Below, piece by piece: positions 51,432-62,155 of a DNA stretch of 64,000 bases (position 1 is its first letter; each line of letters begins with the position of its first letter). The notes under the pieces were generated by a model, which was not told where the DNA came from, did no database searches, and worked only from the letters and a program-made list of their open reading frames with translations. Origin of the DNA: Pseudomonas knackmussii B13 (GTDB lineage Bacteria > Pseudomonadota > Gammaproteobacteria > Pseudomonadales > Pseudomonadaceae); contig NZ_HG322950.1 in the NCBI RefSeq assembly GCF_000689415.1, positions 2,115,501 to 2,179,500 of the forward strand, in the 5' to 3' direction. The translations under genes were made by a program, and so were the position numbers.

Positions 51432-52901
51432 CTATTGCTGGGTAATGGTCGACTGGTTGCCGGTGCCGAACTGCTGCACGTTGGCGTTCATGTTCACGCC
51501 AGCCTGGCTGACAGTGGCCTGGTTGGCCGTGCCGCCCTGGGTGATGTAGGCGAGGTTGACGCCGTCGGTCTGGGTCACGCTGGCCAGGTTGTGGTCGCCG
51601 TAGAGCTGGTTGACGTAGGCCTGGTTGCCGGCGCCGGACTGGTCGAGTTCGACCTTGTTGAAGTCGCCGTTGCTGGTGCCGGTGGCGTAGTTTCCGGTGC
51701 CGCGCTGGTCGGCGACGAGGATGTTGTCGCTGCCGTTCTGCTCGAAGTACAGCTCGTTGTAGCTTTCCGCCTGGCTGACGTTGAGGTCGTTGTTGGTGCC
51801 GTTCTGGGTCAGCTGGGTCTTGTTGCCGGTGTCCTGCTGCTTCACCTGGGCCACGTTTCCGCCGCCGTTCTGCGCGATGGCGGCGTTGTTGCCCTGGCCG
51901 GACTGGCCGCCACGGCGGGCGCCTTGCCAGTCGCTCATGTAGACCTTGTTGCCGGTGCCGTTGGAGGTGACCACCAGGCTGTGGCCGCTGCCGGTCTGGT
52001 AGGTCAGCTGCAGGTTGTCCGTGCCGTTCTGGTACAGCGCGGTGTTGGAGCCCTTGGATTCGTACTGGTCGGCCCAGGCGGCGTTGCGGTCGCCGGACTG
52101 GTTGATGCTGGCGACGTTGCCGACGCCGTACGGGTCCATGGCCATGCCGAAGCTCTGGTCGATCACCGCTTCGTTGGTCGAGCCGAACTGGGCGATGCTG
52201 GCCTGGCTGCTGTCCTGGCTGTCCTGCCAGACCTCGGCGTAGTTGTTGTCGCCGGCCTGGTTGAACAGCACGGTGCCGCCGAGACCGAGGTTCTGCCAGC
52301 CGTTGGCGGTGTTGCTCGAGCCTTGCTGGTACACCTCCTGGTGCCCGCTGATCTGGTCCGACTGCTTGATCGAGCCGCGGTTGGCGTCGCCGCTCTGGAT
52401 GATCAGGGCGCGGTTGCCTTCGCCGAAGCCGATCTGCTCGATGTTGGCCTCGTGGTTGCCGCCCGATTGCTGGGTGGTGCCCTGGCTGCCGACCTGGCCT
52501 TCCTGGTAGACCATCGAGAAGCTGCGGCTGCCGTCCTGGATCTGCAATGCCTGGTTGTCGCTGCCGTAGTACTGGCTGGCGAAGTTGTCGTTCCAGTCGC
52601 CGTTGCCCTGCTGGTTGATGCTGCTGTTGATCTCGCCGTAGTTCTGCTCGCCGTAGGCGGCGTTGTGGTCGCCGGACAGGCTCTGCACGATGCTGCCGGT
52701 GGACTCCTGCTGTACGGCCATGGCGTCGTTGCCGGTCCCGGTCTGGGTCTGGTTGGCGGTGCTCCAGCTGGCCTGTTTCTGGCTGACGTTGGCGATGTTC
52801 TGCTCGCCGTTCTGGACCTGGTTGGCGCTGCTGTCGTCGGCCATCGCCTGGCCCGCGGCGAGCAGCAGCAGGGCTGCGCTGATGGGGGTGAGTCTGAACA
52901 T
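51432..52901 (-). CDS. csgA: Large curlin, CsgA-like amyloid subunit
   Basis: 489 residues, signal peptide (ISAALLLLAAGQAMADD), then Gln/Asn/Gly-rich curlin repeats of ~20-23 residues to the end (e.g. NIANVSQKQ, AYITQGGTANQATVSQAGVN, NANVQQFGTGNQSTITQQ). E. coli CsgA has five repeats in 151 residues; this has roughly four times as many. It should form the fibre, exported by CsgG/E. The second ATG is used because GGGAG lies at the right distance and the signal peptide begins there. Last gene of a four-gene operon. Confidence 0.9.
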   Translation of the reverse strand: MFRLTPISAALLLLAAGQAMADDSSANQVQNGEQNIANVSQKQASWSTANQTQTGTGNDAMAVQQESTGSIVQSLSGDHNAAYGEQNYGEINSSINQQGNGDWNDNFASQYYGSDNQALQIQDGSRSFSMVYQEGQVGSQGTTQQSGGNHEANIEQIGFGEGNRALIIQSGDANRGSIKQSDQISGHQEVYQQGSSNTANGWQNLGLGGTVLFNQAGDNNYAEVWQDSQDSSQASIAQFGSTNEAVIDQSFGMAMDPYGVGNVASINQSGDRNAAWADQYESKGSNTALYQNGTDNLQLTYQTGSGHSLVVTSNGTGNKVYMSDWQGARRGGQSGQGNNAAIAQNGGGNVAQVKQQDTGNKTQLTQNGTNNDLNVSQAESYNELYFEQNGSDNILVADQRGTGNYATGTSNGDFNKVELDQSGAGNQAYVNQLYGDHNLASVTQTDGVNLAYITQGGTANQATVSQAGVNMNANVQQFGTGNQSTITQQ

Positions 52902-52935
52902 GATGATGGCTCCCTTCATTCGAGGTTCTTGTGTG

Positions 52936-53400
52936 CTAGTGGAACTGCCGGACCGTTACGCTCTGGCCGTTTCCGGCCTGGGCGATGCTGCTGTCCAGGC
53001 CGCTTCCGGTCTGTTCGATCAGCGCGCTGTTGGCATTGCCGTACTGGCTGATCTGCGCCCGGTTGTCGCTGCCGCGCTGGACGATGCCGGCGCTGTTGCC
53101 ATATCCCTGCTGGTCTATGGAGGCCATCAGGTTGTTGCCTTGCTGGAGAATCCAGGCTTCCTGCGCGCTGCCGGCCTGGACGATGCGCCCGAGCAACGAC
53201 TGGCCGTCCTGCTGCACGCGCGCCGCGTTGGCGGTGCCGTTCTGGCTGGTCGCCGCCAGTTGCCCGGGCGGTGCCACCAGCGGCAGCGGGTCGCCCAGGT
53301 CGCCGGTGCTGGCCAGGTCGGCGTTGTCCTGCAGGTCGTCGGCCATGGCCGCGCCGGCGAGCAGCGCGGTGGCCAGGACCAGGAAGCCGAACGGATGCAT
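52936..53400 (-). CDS. csgB: Curlin nucleator, CsgB-like
   Basis: 154 residues with a signal peptide, a Pro/Leu-rich spacer (DLGDPLPLVAPPGQL) and about five curlin repeats (ARVQQDGQ, GRIVQAGSAQEAWILQQGNN, ASIDQQGYGNSAGIVQRGSD, AQISQYGNANSALIEQTGSG, SSIAQAGNGQSVTVRQ). The small size and position before the larger curlin suggest the surface nucleator CsgB. 34 bases upstream of csgA. Confidence 0.88.
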   Translation of the reverse strand: MHPFGFLVLATALLAGAAMADDLQDNADLASTGDLGDPLPLVAPPGQLAATSQNGTANAARVQQDGQSLLGRIVQAGSAQEAWILQQGNNLMASIDQQGYGNSAGIVQRGSDNRAQISQYGNANSALIEQTGSGLDSSIAQAGNGQSVTVRQFH

Positions 53401-53450
53401 GGCGTTCTCCTGTCGGGAAGGTCCCGCCCCGAGGGGACGGGACCTCGCTT

Positions 53451-55682
53451 TCACTGCACGGTGACCGTTGCGGTGCGCACGTTGCCTAGCACCGAGCGGA
53501 CTTCCACGCTTGGGCTGGCGCCAATGGTGACCGTGGTGGTCGTCAGGTTGAGCCGCCAGCGCCCGGTGATCGGCACCGTGGCGGTGCCCAGCAGTACCGG
53601 TCCGGTCGGCGTGGTCACGGTCACCCGCATGCTGTTGCCGACGACCGCCGAGGTGGTGCCGCTGATGTCCCAGGTGAGGCGGTTGCCGGCGCGCACGGTG
53701 ACGGTGGCGGCGCTGATCACCAGGTTTTCCGGCAGCGTCAGCGGGGTCACCTGGATGCTCACCGTGGCCGGTGCGGACAGCGCGCCGAAGGCGTCGCGGG
53801 CCTGGTAGGTGAAGCTGACGTTGAGCGGCGTGAGCAGGTTGAGCGGCGGCGTGTAGGTGATGCTGGTGCCGTTGGTGGTCACGCTGCCCTGGCCGGTCGC
53901 CGGTTGCGTCAGGTTGGCGACGCTCAGCGGGTTGTGGCCGTCCGGATCGCTGTCGTTGGCCAGCACGTTGAGGGTCAGGGTCTGCCCGACGTTGACCGTG
54001 CCGCTGTCGTTGCCGGCGAGCGGCACCTGGTCGGCGGCGACGCTGACGGTCACCGTGGCCGGCTCCGAACGCATGCCGAGGGCATCCTGGGCGCGATAGC
54101 TGAACACCGAAGTGAGCGCGGTGATGACGCCCGTCGGCGGCGTGAAGGTAGCCACGCCGTTGGCGCCGAGGGTGACGGTGCCGGTACCGGCGGCCGGTTG
54201 CACCAGGTCGACGACGGTCAACGGGGTGTTGTTGTCCGGATCGCTGTCGTTGCCCAGCAGGTTGATCTGCACCGGGGTGTTGAAGGCGGTGCTGGCGCTG
54301 TCGGCGACGGCGCGCGGCGGCAGGTTGTCCGGCTGGCCGGGACCATGGCCGACGACGCTGACCGGTTCGTGGTCGCTGCCGCCTGCGGACGACTTGACGG
54401 TGACGCTCGCCGGCGGCTGCGTCAGGTCGCTGACCGTCAGGGTCTGCTGGGTGCCGCTCTTCGACAGCCGGCCGAAGCCTTCGGCGACCAGGTCGGGAAT
54501 CGCCACCTGGTCACTGGAACTGGCGGTCACGGTGAGCTTGTGGGTGTCCCAGGAGTAGGTCGCATTGCTGATCTTCACCAGGTCGACGAGCTTGCGCGAA
54601 ATCGACGTCGGCTTGGTCGTCCCGCTCGGGTCGCTGGCGGTGACCACCAGGAACGGCGGCAGCGCGCCGGTGCTGTCGTGCTTGGCGAAGAAACGGCCGT
54701 TGTTGTCGCTGATCAGGCTCACCTGGCAAGGCGAGGGCGGTGTGCCGGGGACCAGGGCGAGGGTATCGCGCATGCACAGGGCAGCGGTGTTAGGCGCACT
54801 GGCGAAGAGCTCGTAGCGGATGCCTGCCGAGGTGCGGGCATAGCTGCTGCGCTGGATCTCCACGGCAGTCTGCTGGCGCTCGTCGTAGAGCTTGCCGGAG
54901 AGGGTGAACAGGTTGGTCTGGATGGTCCCGGCCGGGCCGTCGATGCGCACGAAGTTGGTCTGGTTCGGGCTGCCGATTACCGGCTCGGTGAGGTTCGGGT
55001 CGCCGACGAAGGTTTCGCTGGCGCCGGTGTCCGGGTTGATCTCCACGTACGGGCCGTTGGCGCTTTGCAGCCAGGGGCCGACCTGGCCGGCGAGGGCGCC
55101 GGAGAAGTTGCCCGGTGCGCCTATGCCGATGTCGCGGGTGATATTGATGGCGCGCCGTCCGGGCGTGGTGACGTCGACTGTCTCGACCCCATACGGGTGG
55201 GTGATGGTGTAGGTGCCGGCCTGCGGTACCGAGACGCGGATGCGGATGCGCGCGAAGCTCTGCTGGTCGCCGTCCACCGGGTTCTCGTTGGCGAAGGCGG
55301 CCTCGATGCCGGCAACGTAGGCATCCAGTTCATAACCGCTGTTGCCCACTGCCGGAATGGTCGCCTCGGCGAGGAACCAGAACATCTCCGGCGGCCAGTT
55401 GTCGGGGAACACCATCGGCTGGGTATCGTCGAAGACACCCGGCTCCGGCAGCAGCGTGCACATGTAGGAAGGGGCACCGGGGGCGGAGGCGACCCGCGAG
55501 CTGAGTGCGCGCGACTGGCACAGCTCGAGCTTGCGGTCGTTGGCGTCCTGGTACCACATGGGGAAGCGCCCGGTCGCGAGGGTGTAAGGCCCCGGGTCGA
55601 CTGCCGTGAGGGCGGCGTCGGCGGCGCTGGCTAGGCCCAGGGTCAGACCCAGGGCGCTGAGAATGCGTGGCCACTTGTTCAT
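53451..55682 (-). CDS. Secreted protein with shared N-domain and Ig/cadherin-like repeats
   Basis: 743 residues, signal peptide (LGLTLGLASAADA). The first ~310 residues match the neighbour at 55714-57054 closely (VDPGPY.., WYQDANDRKLELCQSRALSS, APGAPSYMCTLLPEPGVFDD, TYTITHPYGVETVDV, RRAINITRDIGIGAPGNFSG). The C-terminal half holds tandem Ig/cadherin-like repeats (INLLGNDSDPDNNTPLTVVD, LNVLANDSDPDGHNPLSVAN). I do not recognise the N-domain. Co-transcribed with csgBA, so a matrix or surface component is likely; Asp-rich DSDPD loops may bind calcium or other cations. Confidence 0.72.
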   Translation of the reverse strand: MNKWPRILSALGLTLGLASAADAALTAVDPGPYTLATGRFPMWYQDANDRKLELCQSRALSSRVASAPGAPSYMCTLLPEPGVFDDTQPMVFPDNWPPEMFWFLAEATIPAVGNSGYELDAYVAGIEAAFANENPVDGDQQSFARIRIRVSVPQAGTYTITHPYGVETVDVTTPGRRAINITRDIGIGAPGNFSGALAGQVGPWLQSANGPYVEINPDTGASETFVGDPNLTEPVIGSPNQTNFVRIDGPAGTIQTNLFTLSGKLYDERQQTAVEIQRSSYARTSAGIRYELFASAPNTAALCMRDTLALVPGTPPSPCQVSLISDNNGRFFAKHDSTGALPPFLVVTASDPSGTTKPTSISRKLVDLVKISNATYSWDTHKLTVTASSSDQVAIPDLVAEGFGRLSKSGTQQTLTVSDLTQPPASVTVKSSAGGSDHEPVSVVGHGPGQPDNLPPRAVADSASTAFNTPVQINLLGNDSDPDNNTPLTVVDLVQPAAGTGTVTLGANGVATFTPPTGVITALTSVFSYRAQDALGMRSEPATVTVSVAADQVPLAGNDSGTVNVGQTLTLNVLANDSDPDGHNPLSVANLTQPATGQGSVTTNGTSITYTPPLNLLTPLNVSFTYQARDAFGALSAPATVSIQVTPLTLPENLVISAATVTVRAGNRLTWDISGTTSAVVGNSMRVTVTTPTGPVLLGTATVPITGRWRLNLTTTTVTIGASPSVEVRSVLGNVRTATVTVQ

Positions 55683-55713
55683 GTTGCCTCCTGGCTGAGG
55701 TCGGTAGGGGCGG

Positions 55714-57054
55714 TCAGGGGACCAGTTCCACTTCTTCGCTATCGCTGCCGCCATTGGCGGAGATCACCCGCACGGTCGCCGGCGGGATCGGCGAGATGCC
55801 GGTGCTCAGGCTCTTCGCCGGGCCGTCGCCGGTCAGGCTGCCGATGCTGGCGCCGCTTTCCCCGGCCACCGCGGTCAATGCCGGCGGCGAGATCTTGTCG
55901 CTGGTGCTGGCTTCGATGGTCAGTTGGCCGGAGGCGATGCTGTACGTGGCCCGCTGGATGCTGACCAGGTCCACCAGCGGCTGGGCGTGGGTGGTCGGGG
56001 TGCTTGCCGGGATGGCCACGCTGTTGTTGGCCGTGATCTGCACCTGCGCCGGCAGGATCGGGTTGCCGCCGGACTGGCCGTACCAGTTGCCGGTGCCGTT
56101 GGCCTCGGTCATGGCGACGCTCGCCCCGGCACTGTCGAGGAAGCTGGCGGTCCCGGGCGGCGGCGGGGCGAGGGTGAAGACGTCCTGCTGGGCCTTGGGC
56201 AGGCCGTTGACGTTCTCCCGCGAGTAGGTGGCGCGCTGGACGATCTGCGGGGCCGGCCGGACGGTCGCCGAGAGCTTGCCGGACACGGCGAACACATCGG
56301 TGCGCAGGTCCAGGCCGTTGGGGCCCTCGATGCGGATGTAGTTGGTGTTGAACGGGCTGCCGGTGACCGCTTCGGTGAGGTTGGGGTCGCCGATGAAGGT
56401 TTCCTGGGCGCCGGTATCGGGGTTGGTTTCCACGTAGGGGCCGTTGCGGCTGCGCAGGAATGGCCCGATGTCGCCTTTCAGCGCGCCGGTGTAGGTCATG
56501 GGCGCGCCTATGCCGATGTCGCGGGTCATGTTGATCGCCCGGCGCCCACCGGCGGGGACGTTGAAGACATCCACGCCGTAGGGGTGGGTGATGGTGTAGA
56601 TCCCGGCCGTGGGCACGTCGACGCGAATGCGGATGCGCGCGAAGCTCAGTTGGTCGCCTTCCGCCGGCAACCCGGAGCCGAAGGCGGCCTCGACGGCGGA
56701 CACGTAGGTCAGGTCGATGCCGCGGGTGGCGTCCACCAGGGTGGCGTCGGCGCTGAACCAGAAGGCCTCGTCGGGGAAGTTGGTGGGGAAGTTCAGCGGC
56801 TGGGTGTCGTCGTACACCCCGGGGTTGGGCAGCAGCACGCACATGTACGAGGGAGTGCCGGGCGCACCGGGCACGCGGGAGCTGACCGCCCGTGACAGGC
56901 AGAGGTCGAGCGTGCGGCCGTGGGTGTCCTGGTACCAGGCGGCGAATTTTCCGTTCGGTGCGAGGTAGGGGCCGGGGTCGACGTCGAACAGCGCGGCCTG
57001 CGTGCCTCCCGTGGTCATGGCGAAAAGCAGCAGTGCGGACGGTATGCGATGCAT
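55714..57054 (-). CDS. Secreted protein sharing the same N-terminal domain
   Basis: 446 residues, signal peptide (ALLLFAMTTGGTQA), then the N-domain shared with the downstream protein: VDPGPYLAPNGKFAAWYQDT, LDLCLSRAVSSRVPGAPGTP, SYMCVLLPNPGVYDDTQPLN, TYTITHPYGVD, RRAINMTRDIGIGAP. The two Cys in each (LCLS, YMCV) probably pair. The tail has Ig-like strands without cadherin repeats. First gene of the operon that ends in csgA, behind a sigma-54 type promoter. Function unknown. Confidence 0.72.
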   Translation of the reverse strand: MHRIPSALLLFAMTTGGTQAALFDVDPGPYLAPNGKFAAWYQDTHGRTLDLCLSRAVSSRVPGAPGTPSYMCVLLPNPGVYDDTQPLNFPTNFPDEAFWFSADATLVDATRGIDLTYVSAVEAAFGSGLPAEGDQLSFARIRIRVDVPTAGIYTITHPYGVDVFNVPAGGRRAINMTRDIGIGAPMTYTGALKGDIGPFLRSRNGPYVETNPDTGAQETFIGDPNLTEAVTGSPFNTNYIRIEGPNGLDLRTDVFAVSGKLSATVRPAPQIVQRATYSRENVNGLPKAQQDVFTLAPPPPGTASFLDSAGASVAMTEANGTGNWYGQSGGNPILPAQVQITANNSVAIPASTPTTHAQPLVDLVSIQRATYSIASGQLTIEASTSDKISPPALTAVAGESGASIGSLTGDGPAKSLSTGISPIPPATVRVISANGGSDSEEVELVP

Positions 57055-57124
57055 GTGAATTCCCTCCAGCAGTGGACCAAGCTCAGCGCCGGCCCCAGCA
57101 ACGGATCGGCTCATGAGGCCCTCG

Positions 57125-57139
57125 GCAACTTCCGTACCA
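57125..57139 (-). promoter_or_regulatory. Sigma-54 promoter of the secreted-protein/csgBA operon
   Basis: On the minus strand TGGTACGGAAGTTGC: one mismatch to TGGCACG-N4-TTGC, exact GG-N10-GC spacing, ~70 bases before the start codon. Confidence 0.72.
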
Positions 57140-57222
57140 GGCTTTTGCGGACGGGCTGAGCGCCTAGTGCCACAGGCGTTGCCAGGGAACCGGGGCGGTT
57201 CGGGGAAGAGGGTGGGGAGGCT

Positions 57223-57255
57223 GGGGCTTCGTCCCCGAAGTTGGGTGAAACCCCC
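57223..57255. promoter_or_regulatory. GGGG/CCCC dyads between the divergent operons
   Basis: GGGGCTTCGTCCCC (57223-57236) and GGGTGAAACCCCC (57243-57255), with further GGGGA half sites either side (57190-57290). They are 85-115 bases from the minus-strand promoter and ~160-190 from the plus-strand one. Confidence 0.5.
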
Positions 57256-57414
57256 AGGGGTGGGACGGGGAAAAGGGAGCAAAACGGGGAATCGAGGAGG
57301 CGCGTGGGCTGCCGTTCGTCGGCAGCCGCGCTCGCCTGTCGAGGCAAGCCCGAACGCTTGCGCCCGCGTGCCTGCGAGGGGGCCCTTGGCAGCCCGTCGA
57401 GGAAACGGGGAGTT

Positions 57415-57429
57415 GGGCACGGTTAATGC
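57415..57429 (+). promoter_or_regulatory. Sigma-54-like promoter before the histidine kinase
   Basis: GGGCACGGTTAATGC matches -24 GGCACG with correct spacing; the -12 is ATGC. It lies ~65 bases before the kinase start and suggests positive autoregulation. Confidence 0.5.
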
Positions 57430-57495
57430 GTTTTAGTGATTTAGGCGGCGCTGTCGGGCTGCGCTATAACCTTTTCAAAAAAAGGAAGTAATCCG

Positions 57496-58972
57496 ATGTT
57501 CAAGGGCGTGCCGTTCAAAGGGCTCCTGCTGTCGGGGCAGGAGAATGGGGGCCGGAAAGGGCGCAGGCGCTTCAATCTGCAGCGCTGGTTCTCGCTGGTC
57601 AGTTTGCTGGTCATTTCGCTGGTGGCGCTGGGCTTGGGGACCATCTCCACGCGCTACGTGGTCAACGAGAGCATCACCCGCGACGCCTTGCTCACCGCGC
57701 AGTTCGTCACCGCCATCGGTACTGCCGAGCTGCGCCACGTGGAAATTCCGGCGGTGCACACCATGGGTGACCTGCTGGACATCCGCAAACCGCTCAGCGG
57801 CATGCCCCAGGTCACCGAGTACCAGCGCGAACGTGCCCGCGGTGAATTCCTCGATCACATCGCGCACTTGCCCGATGCCCTGCTGATCAACGTCTATGGC
57901 GAGGACCGCCGGGTGATCTGGTCGACCAACGCCGACCTGATCGGCAAGGTGATGAAGAACAACGACGAGCTGGAGGAAGCCTTCAGCAGCCGCGAGCTGG
58001 TCGCCTCCAGCTACCACAAGGTCAAGCCCGGCAAGGTCGAGCAACGCTTCAATCACCCGCCGGAGTACCTGTTCATCGAGAACTACATCCCGCTGTTCGA
58101 CGCCGACCGCGACGACGTGCTGGCGGTGGTGGAGGTCTACAAGGAACCCAAGGACCTGATCGCCCGCATCGAGCGTGGCTACCAGCTGATCTGGCTGGCC
58201 ACGGCGCTGGGCGGCGGGCTGATCTACCTGGGCCTGTACTGGATCATCCGCCGCGCCTCGGCACTGCTCGCCGAGCAGCAGCGCCAACTGGTCACCAACG
58301 AGACCTTCGTGCTCCTCGGCGAGATGTCCTCGGCCATCGCCCACAGCCTGCGCAACCCGCTGGCGACCATCCGTTCGAGCGCCGAGCTGGCCGAGGAAGT
58401 GGCGGGGGAGCCGGCCCGCAAGAACCTGCGCGACATCATCGGCCAGGTCGACCGCATGTCGAAGTGGGTACGCGAGTTGCTTGTCTCTTCCCGACCCTTG
58501 AGCGGCGATGCCGAAGCGGTGGACCTGCTGGCGGCCTTGCAAGAAGCCGTGGCCGGTTACGAACAGCAGATGCGCGCCAACAACGTCAGCCTGGAGTTCG
58601 ACCCGGTCAGCGCGCCGAACGTGGTGTGCCAGCCGGTGCTGCTGTCGCAGGTGCTCAACAGCCTGCTGGCCAACGCGGTGGAGGCCATGCCCGGCGGCGG
58701 ACGCCTGGCGCTGGCGGTGCAACCCGACGAGAAAGCTGCGCGGGTGCGCCTGACCATCACCGACAGCGGCCGGGGCATGAGCCCGCAGCAGGAGGCGAAC
58801 GCGTTCAAGCCGTTCTTCACCACCAAGCAGGGCGGCCTGGGCGTGGGGCTGGTGATGGTCAAGCGGATCATGGAGCGCTTCGGCGGCGAGGTCGGTCTCA
58901 GCAGCCGGGAGCAGGAAGGCACCAGCGTGAACCTGGTGTTCAAAGTGGCGAGCGTCGCGGAGGGCGGCAGCT

Positions 58973-58983
<11 letters not shown>
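57496..58983 (+). CDS. Membrane histidine kinase (NtrB/MnxS-like)
   Basis: 495 residues: membrane spans at ~34-53 and ~231-252 with a ~175-residue periplasmic sensor between. H box SSAIAHSLRNPLATIRSSAE (His ~283), N box LLANAVEAM, G1 DSGRGMSP, G2 GGLGVGLVMVKRIM. The kinase class is the one that partners NtrC-type regulators. RBS AAGGAAG. It overlaps the activator gene by 11 bases. MnxS1/MnxS2 with MnxR govern Mn oxidation in P. putida GB-1; the equivalence is inferred from context. Confidence 0.9.
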
Positions 58984-60388
<1,405 letters not shown>

Positions 60389-60405
60389 GCCGTGTGGCGG
60401 TTTTG

Positions 60406-60438
60406 GTTCGGTAATCGCCCGCATAGTCGATTATCGAA
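60406..60438. promoter_or_regulatory. Two PcaR-type sites before the transporter
   Basis: GTTCGGTAATCGCCC (60406-60420) and an inverted TCGATTATCGAA (60427-60438). Same core TTCGATAATCG as at 23596-23652. About 130 bases before the transporter start. Confidence 0.75.
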
Positions 60439-60570
60439 TTGAAGCCCTGTAGGACAATTCGTACTGTGGGCCGGCCGCCCTAACCAGGTGGTCCATAACA
60501 ACAATGAGTGACAACGCCCGGCCCAAGCGCCGGTTCGTGCCTCATTCCTGTCCGCCTACAGGAATTGCCC

Positions 60571-61920
60571 ATGACCAGCTCTACCCCCCTGCCGTCCACC
60601 GGCACCCTGGACGTCCAGTCCTTCATCAATGCCCAGCCGCTGTCGCGCTACCAGTTGCGCATCGTCCTGCTGTGCTTCCTCATCGTTTTCCTCGACGGCC
60701 TGGATACCGCGGCCATGGGCTTCATTGCCCCGGCGCTGACCCAGGACTGGGGCATCGACCGCGCCAGCCTCGGCCCGGTGATGAGCGCCGCGCTGATCGG
60801 CATGGTCTTCGGCGCGCTCGGTTCCGGGCCGCTGGCCGACCGCCACGGGCGCAAGCGCGTGCTGGTTGGCGCGGTCACCTTGTTCGGCGTGTTCAGCGTG
60901 CTTTCGGCCTTCAGCCAGAACCTCGACCAACTCATGGCCCTGCGCCTGCTCACCGGCATCGGCCTGGGCGCGGCCATGCCCAACGCCACCACGCTGCTCG
61001 CCGAGTACACCCCCGAACGCCTCAAGTCGCTGCTGGTGACCAGCATGTTCTGCGGCTTCAACCTGGGCATGGCTGGCGGCGGCTTCATCTCCGCCAAGCT
61101 GATCCCGGCGTTCGGTTGGCACAGCCTGTTGCTTCTGGGCGGCGTGCTGCCGCTGGTGCTGGCGCTGGTGCTGCTGGTCTGGCTGCCGGAGTCGGCGCGC
61201 TTCCTCGTCGTGCGCAATCGCGGTGACGAAAGCGTGCGCAAGTCGCTGGCGCCCATCGCCCCGGCGGAAGTCGCGCTGGCCGGCGGTTTCAGCGTGCCGG
61301 AGCAGAAGACGGTGCAGTCCGGCAACGTCCTGCGCGTGGTGTTCTCGGTCAACTACAGCGCCGGCACCGTGCTGCTCTGGCTGACCTATTTCATGGGCCT
61401 GGTGATCGTCTACCTGCTGACCAGCTGGCTGCCGACGCTGATGCGTGAAGGCGGCGCGAGCCTCGAGCAAGCTGCCTTCATCGGCGCGCTCTTCCAACTC
61501 GGCGGGGTGCTCAGCTCGGTGGCCGTCGGCTGGGCCATGGACCGCTTCAACCCGCACAAGGTGATCGGCATCTTCTACGCCCTGGCAGGCGTCTTCGCCT
61601 ATTGCGTGGGCCAGAGCCTGGGCACCCTCGGCCTGCTGGCAACGCTGGTGCTGGCAGCCGGCATGTGCGTGAACGGCGCGCAGTCGGCGATGCCTTCGCT
61701 GGCGGCGCGCTTCTATCCGACCCAGGGCCGCGCGACCGGGGTGTCCTGGATGCTCGGCATCGGCCGCTTCGGCGCCATCCTCGGCGCCTGGATCGGTGCG
61801 ACCCTGCTGGGCCTGGGCTGGAGCTTCGAGCAGGTGCTCACCGCGCTGGTGCTGCCGGCGGCCATCGCCAGCACGGCGGTGGTGATCAAGGGCCTGGTCA
61901 GCCACGCCGACGCCACCTGA
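60571..61920 (+). CDS. pcaK: Aromatic-acid MFS transporter (AAHS family, PcaK-like)
   Basis: Imports 4-hydroxybenzoate/protocatechuate-like acids with protons. 449 residues, 12 membrane spans, with the AAHS motifs LIVFLDGLDTAAMGFIAPAL (acidic DGLD in span 1) and GPLADRHGRKRVLV (loop 2-3), plus LLTSWLPTLMREGG. ATG behind AGGAATT; upstream in-frame starts are unlikely. PcaR-type sites in front favour PcaK over the related BenK. Closeness to benR/benA leaves BenK possible. Confidence 0.82.
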   Translation: MTSSTPLPSTGTLDVQSFINAQPLSRYQLRIVLLCFLIVFLDGLDTAAMGFIAPALTQDWGIDRASLGPVMSAALIGMVFGALGSGPLADRHGRKRVLVGAVTLFGVFSVLSAFSQNLDQLMALRLLTGIGLGAAMPNATTLLAEYTPERLKSLLVTSMFCGFNLGMAGGGFISAKLIPAFGWHSLLLLGGVLPLVLALVLLVWLPESARFLVVRNRGDESVRKSLAPIAPAEVALAGGFSVPEQKTVQSGNVLRVVFSVNYSAGTVLLWLTYFMGLVIVYLLTSWLPTLMREGGASLEQAAFIGALFQLGGVLSSVAVGWAMDRFNPHKVIGIFYALAGVFAYCVGQSLGTLGLLATLVLAAGMCVNGAQSAMPSLAARFYPTQGRATGVSWMLGIGRFGAILGAWIGATLLGLGWSFEQVLTALVLPAAIASTAVVIKGLVSHADAT

Positions 61921-62155
61921 CGCGCCGGTATGGAAAGCGTGCGATAGGCGCACACTCCGCCACAGGTCGAATTGCGCTGCCGGCCAGCCGCCCCTAGGGT
62001 TGGCCCAACGGTACGCGGGTCTGCAGTCCCTCCACATAGGGAGGCCCGCGCGACCGTCTGTCCTTGCCGGGCCCTGCCTGAAACGCCACGGCATAGACTG
62101 CACGCATGAGCCACGCCGCAGAGCGTGGCCGACAACTACAAGAGTGAATGCCTGT

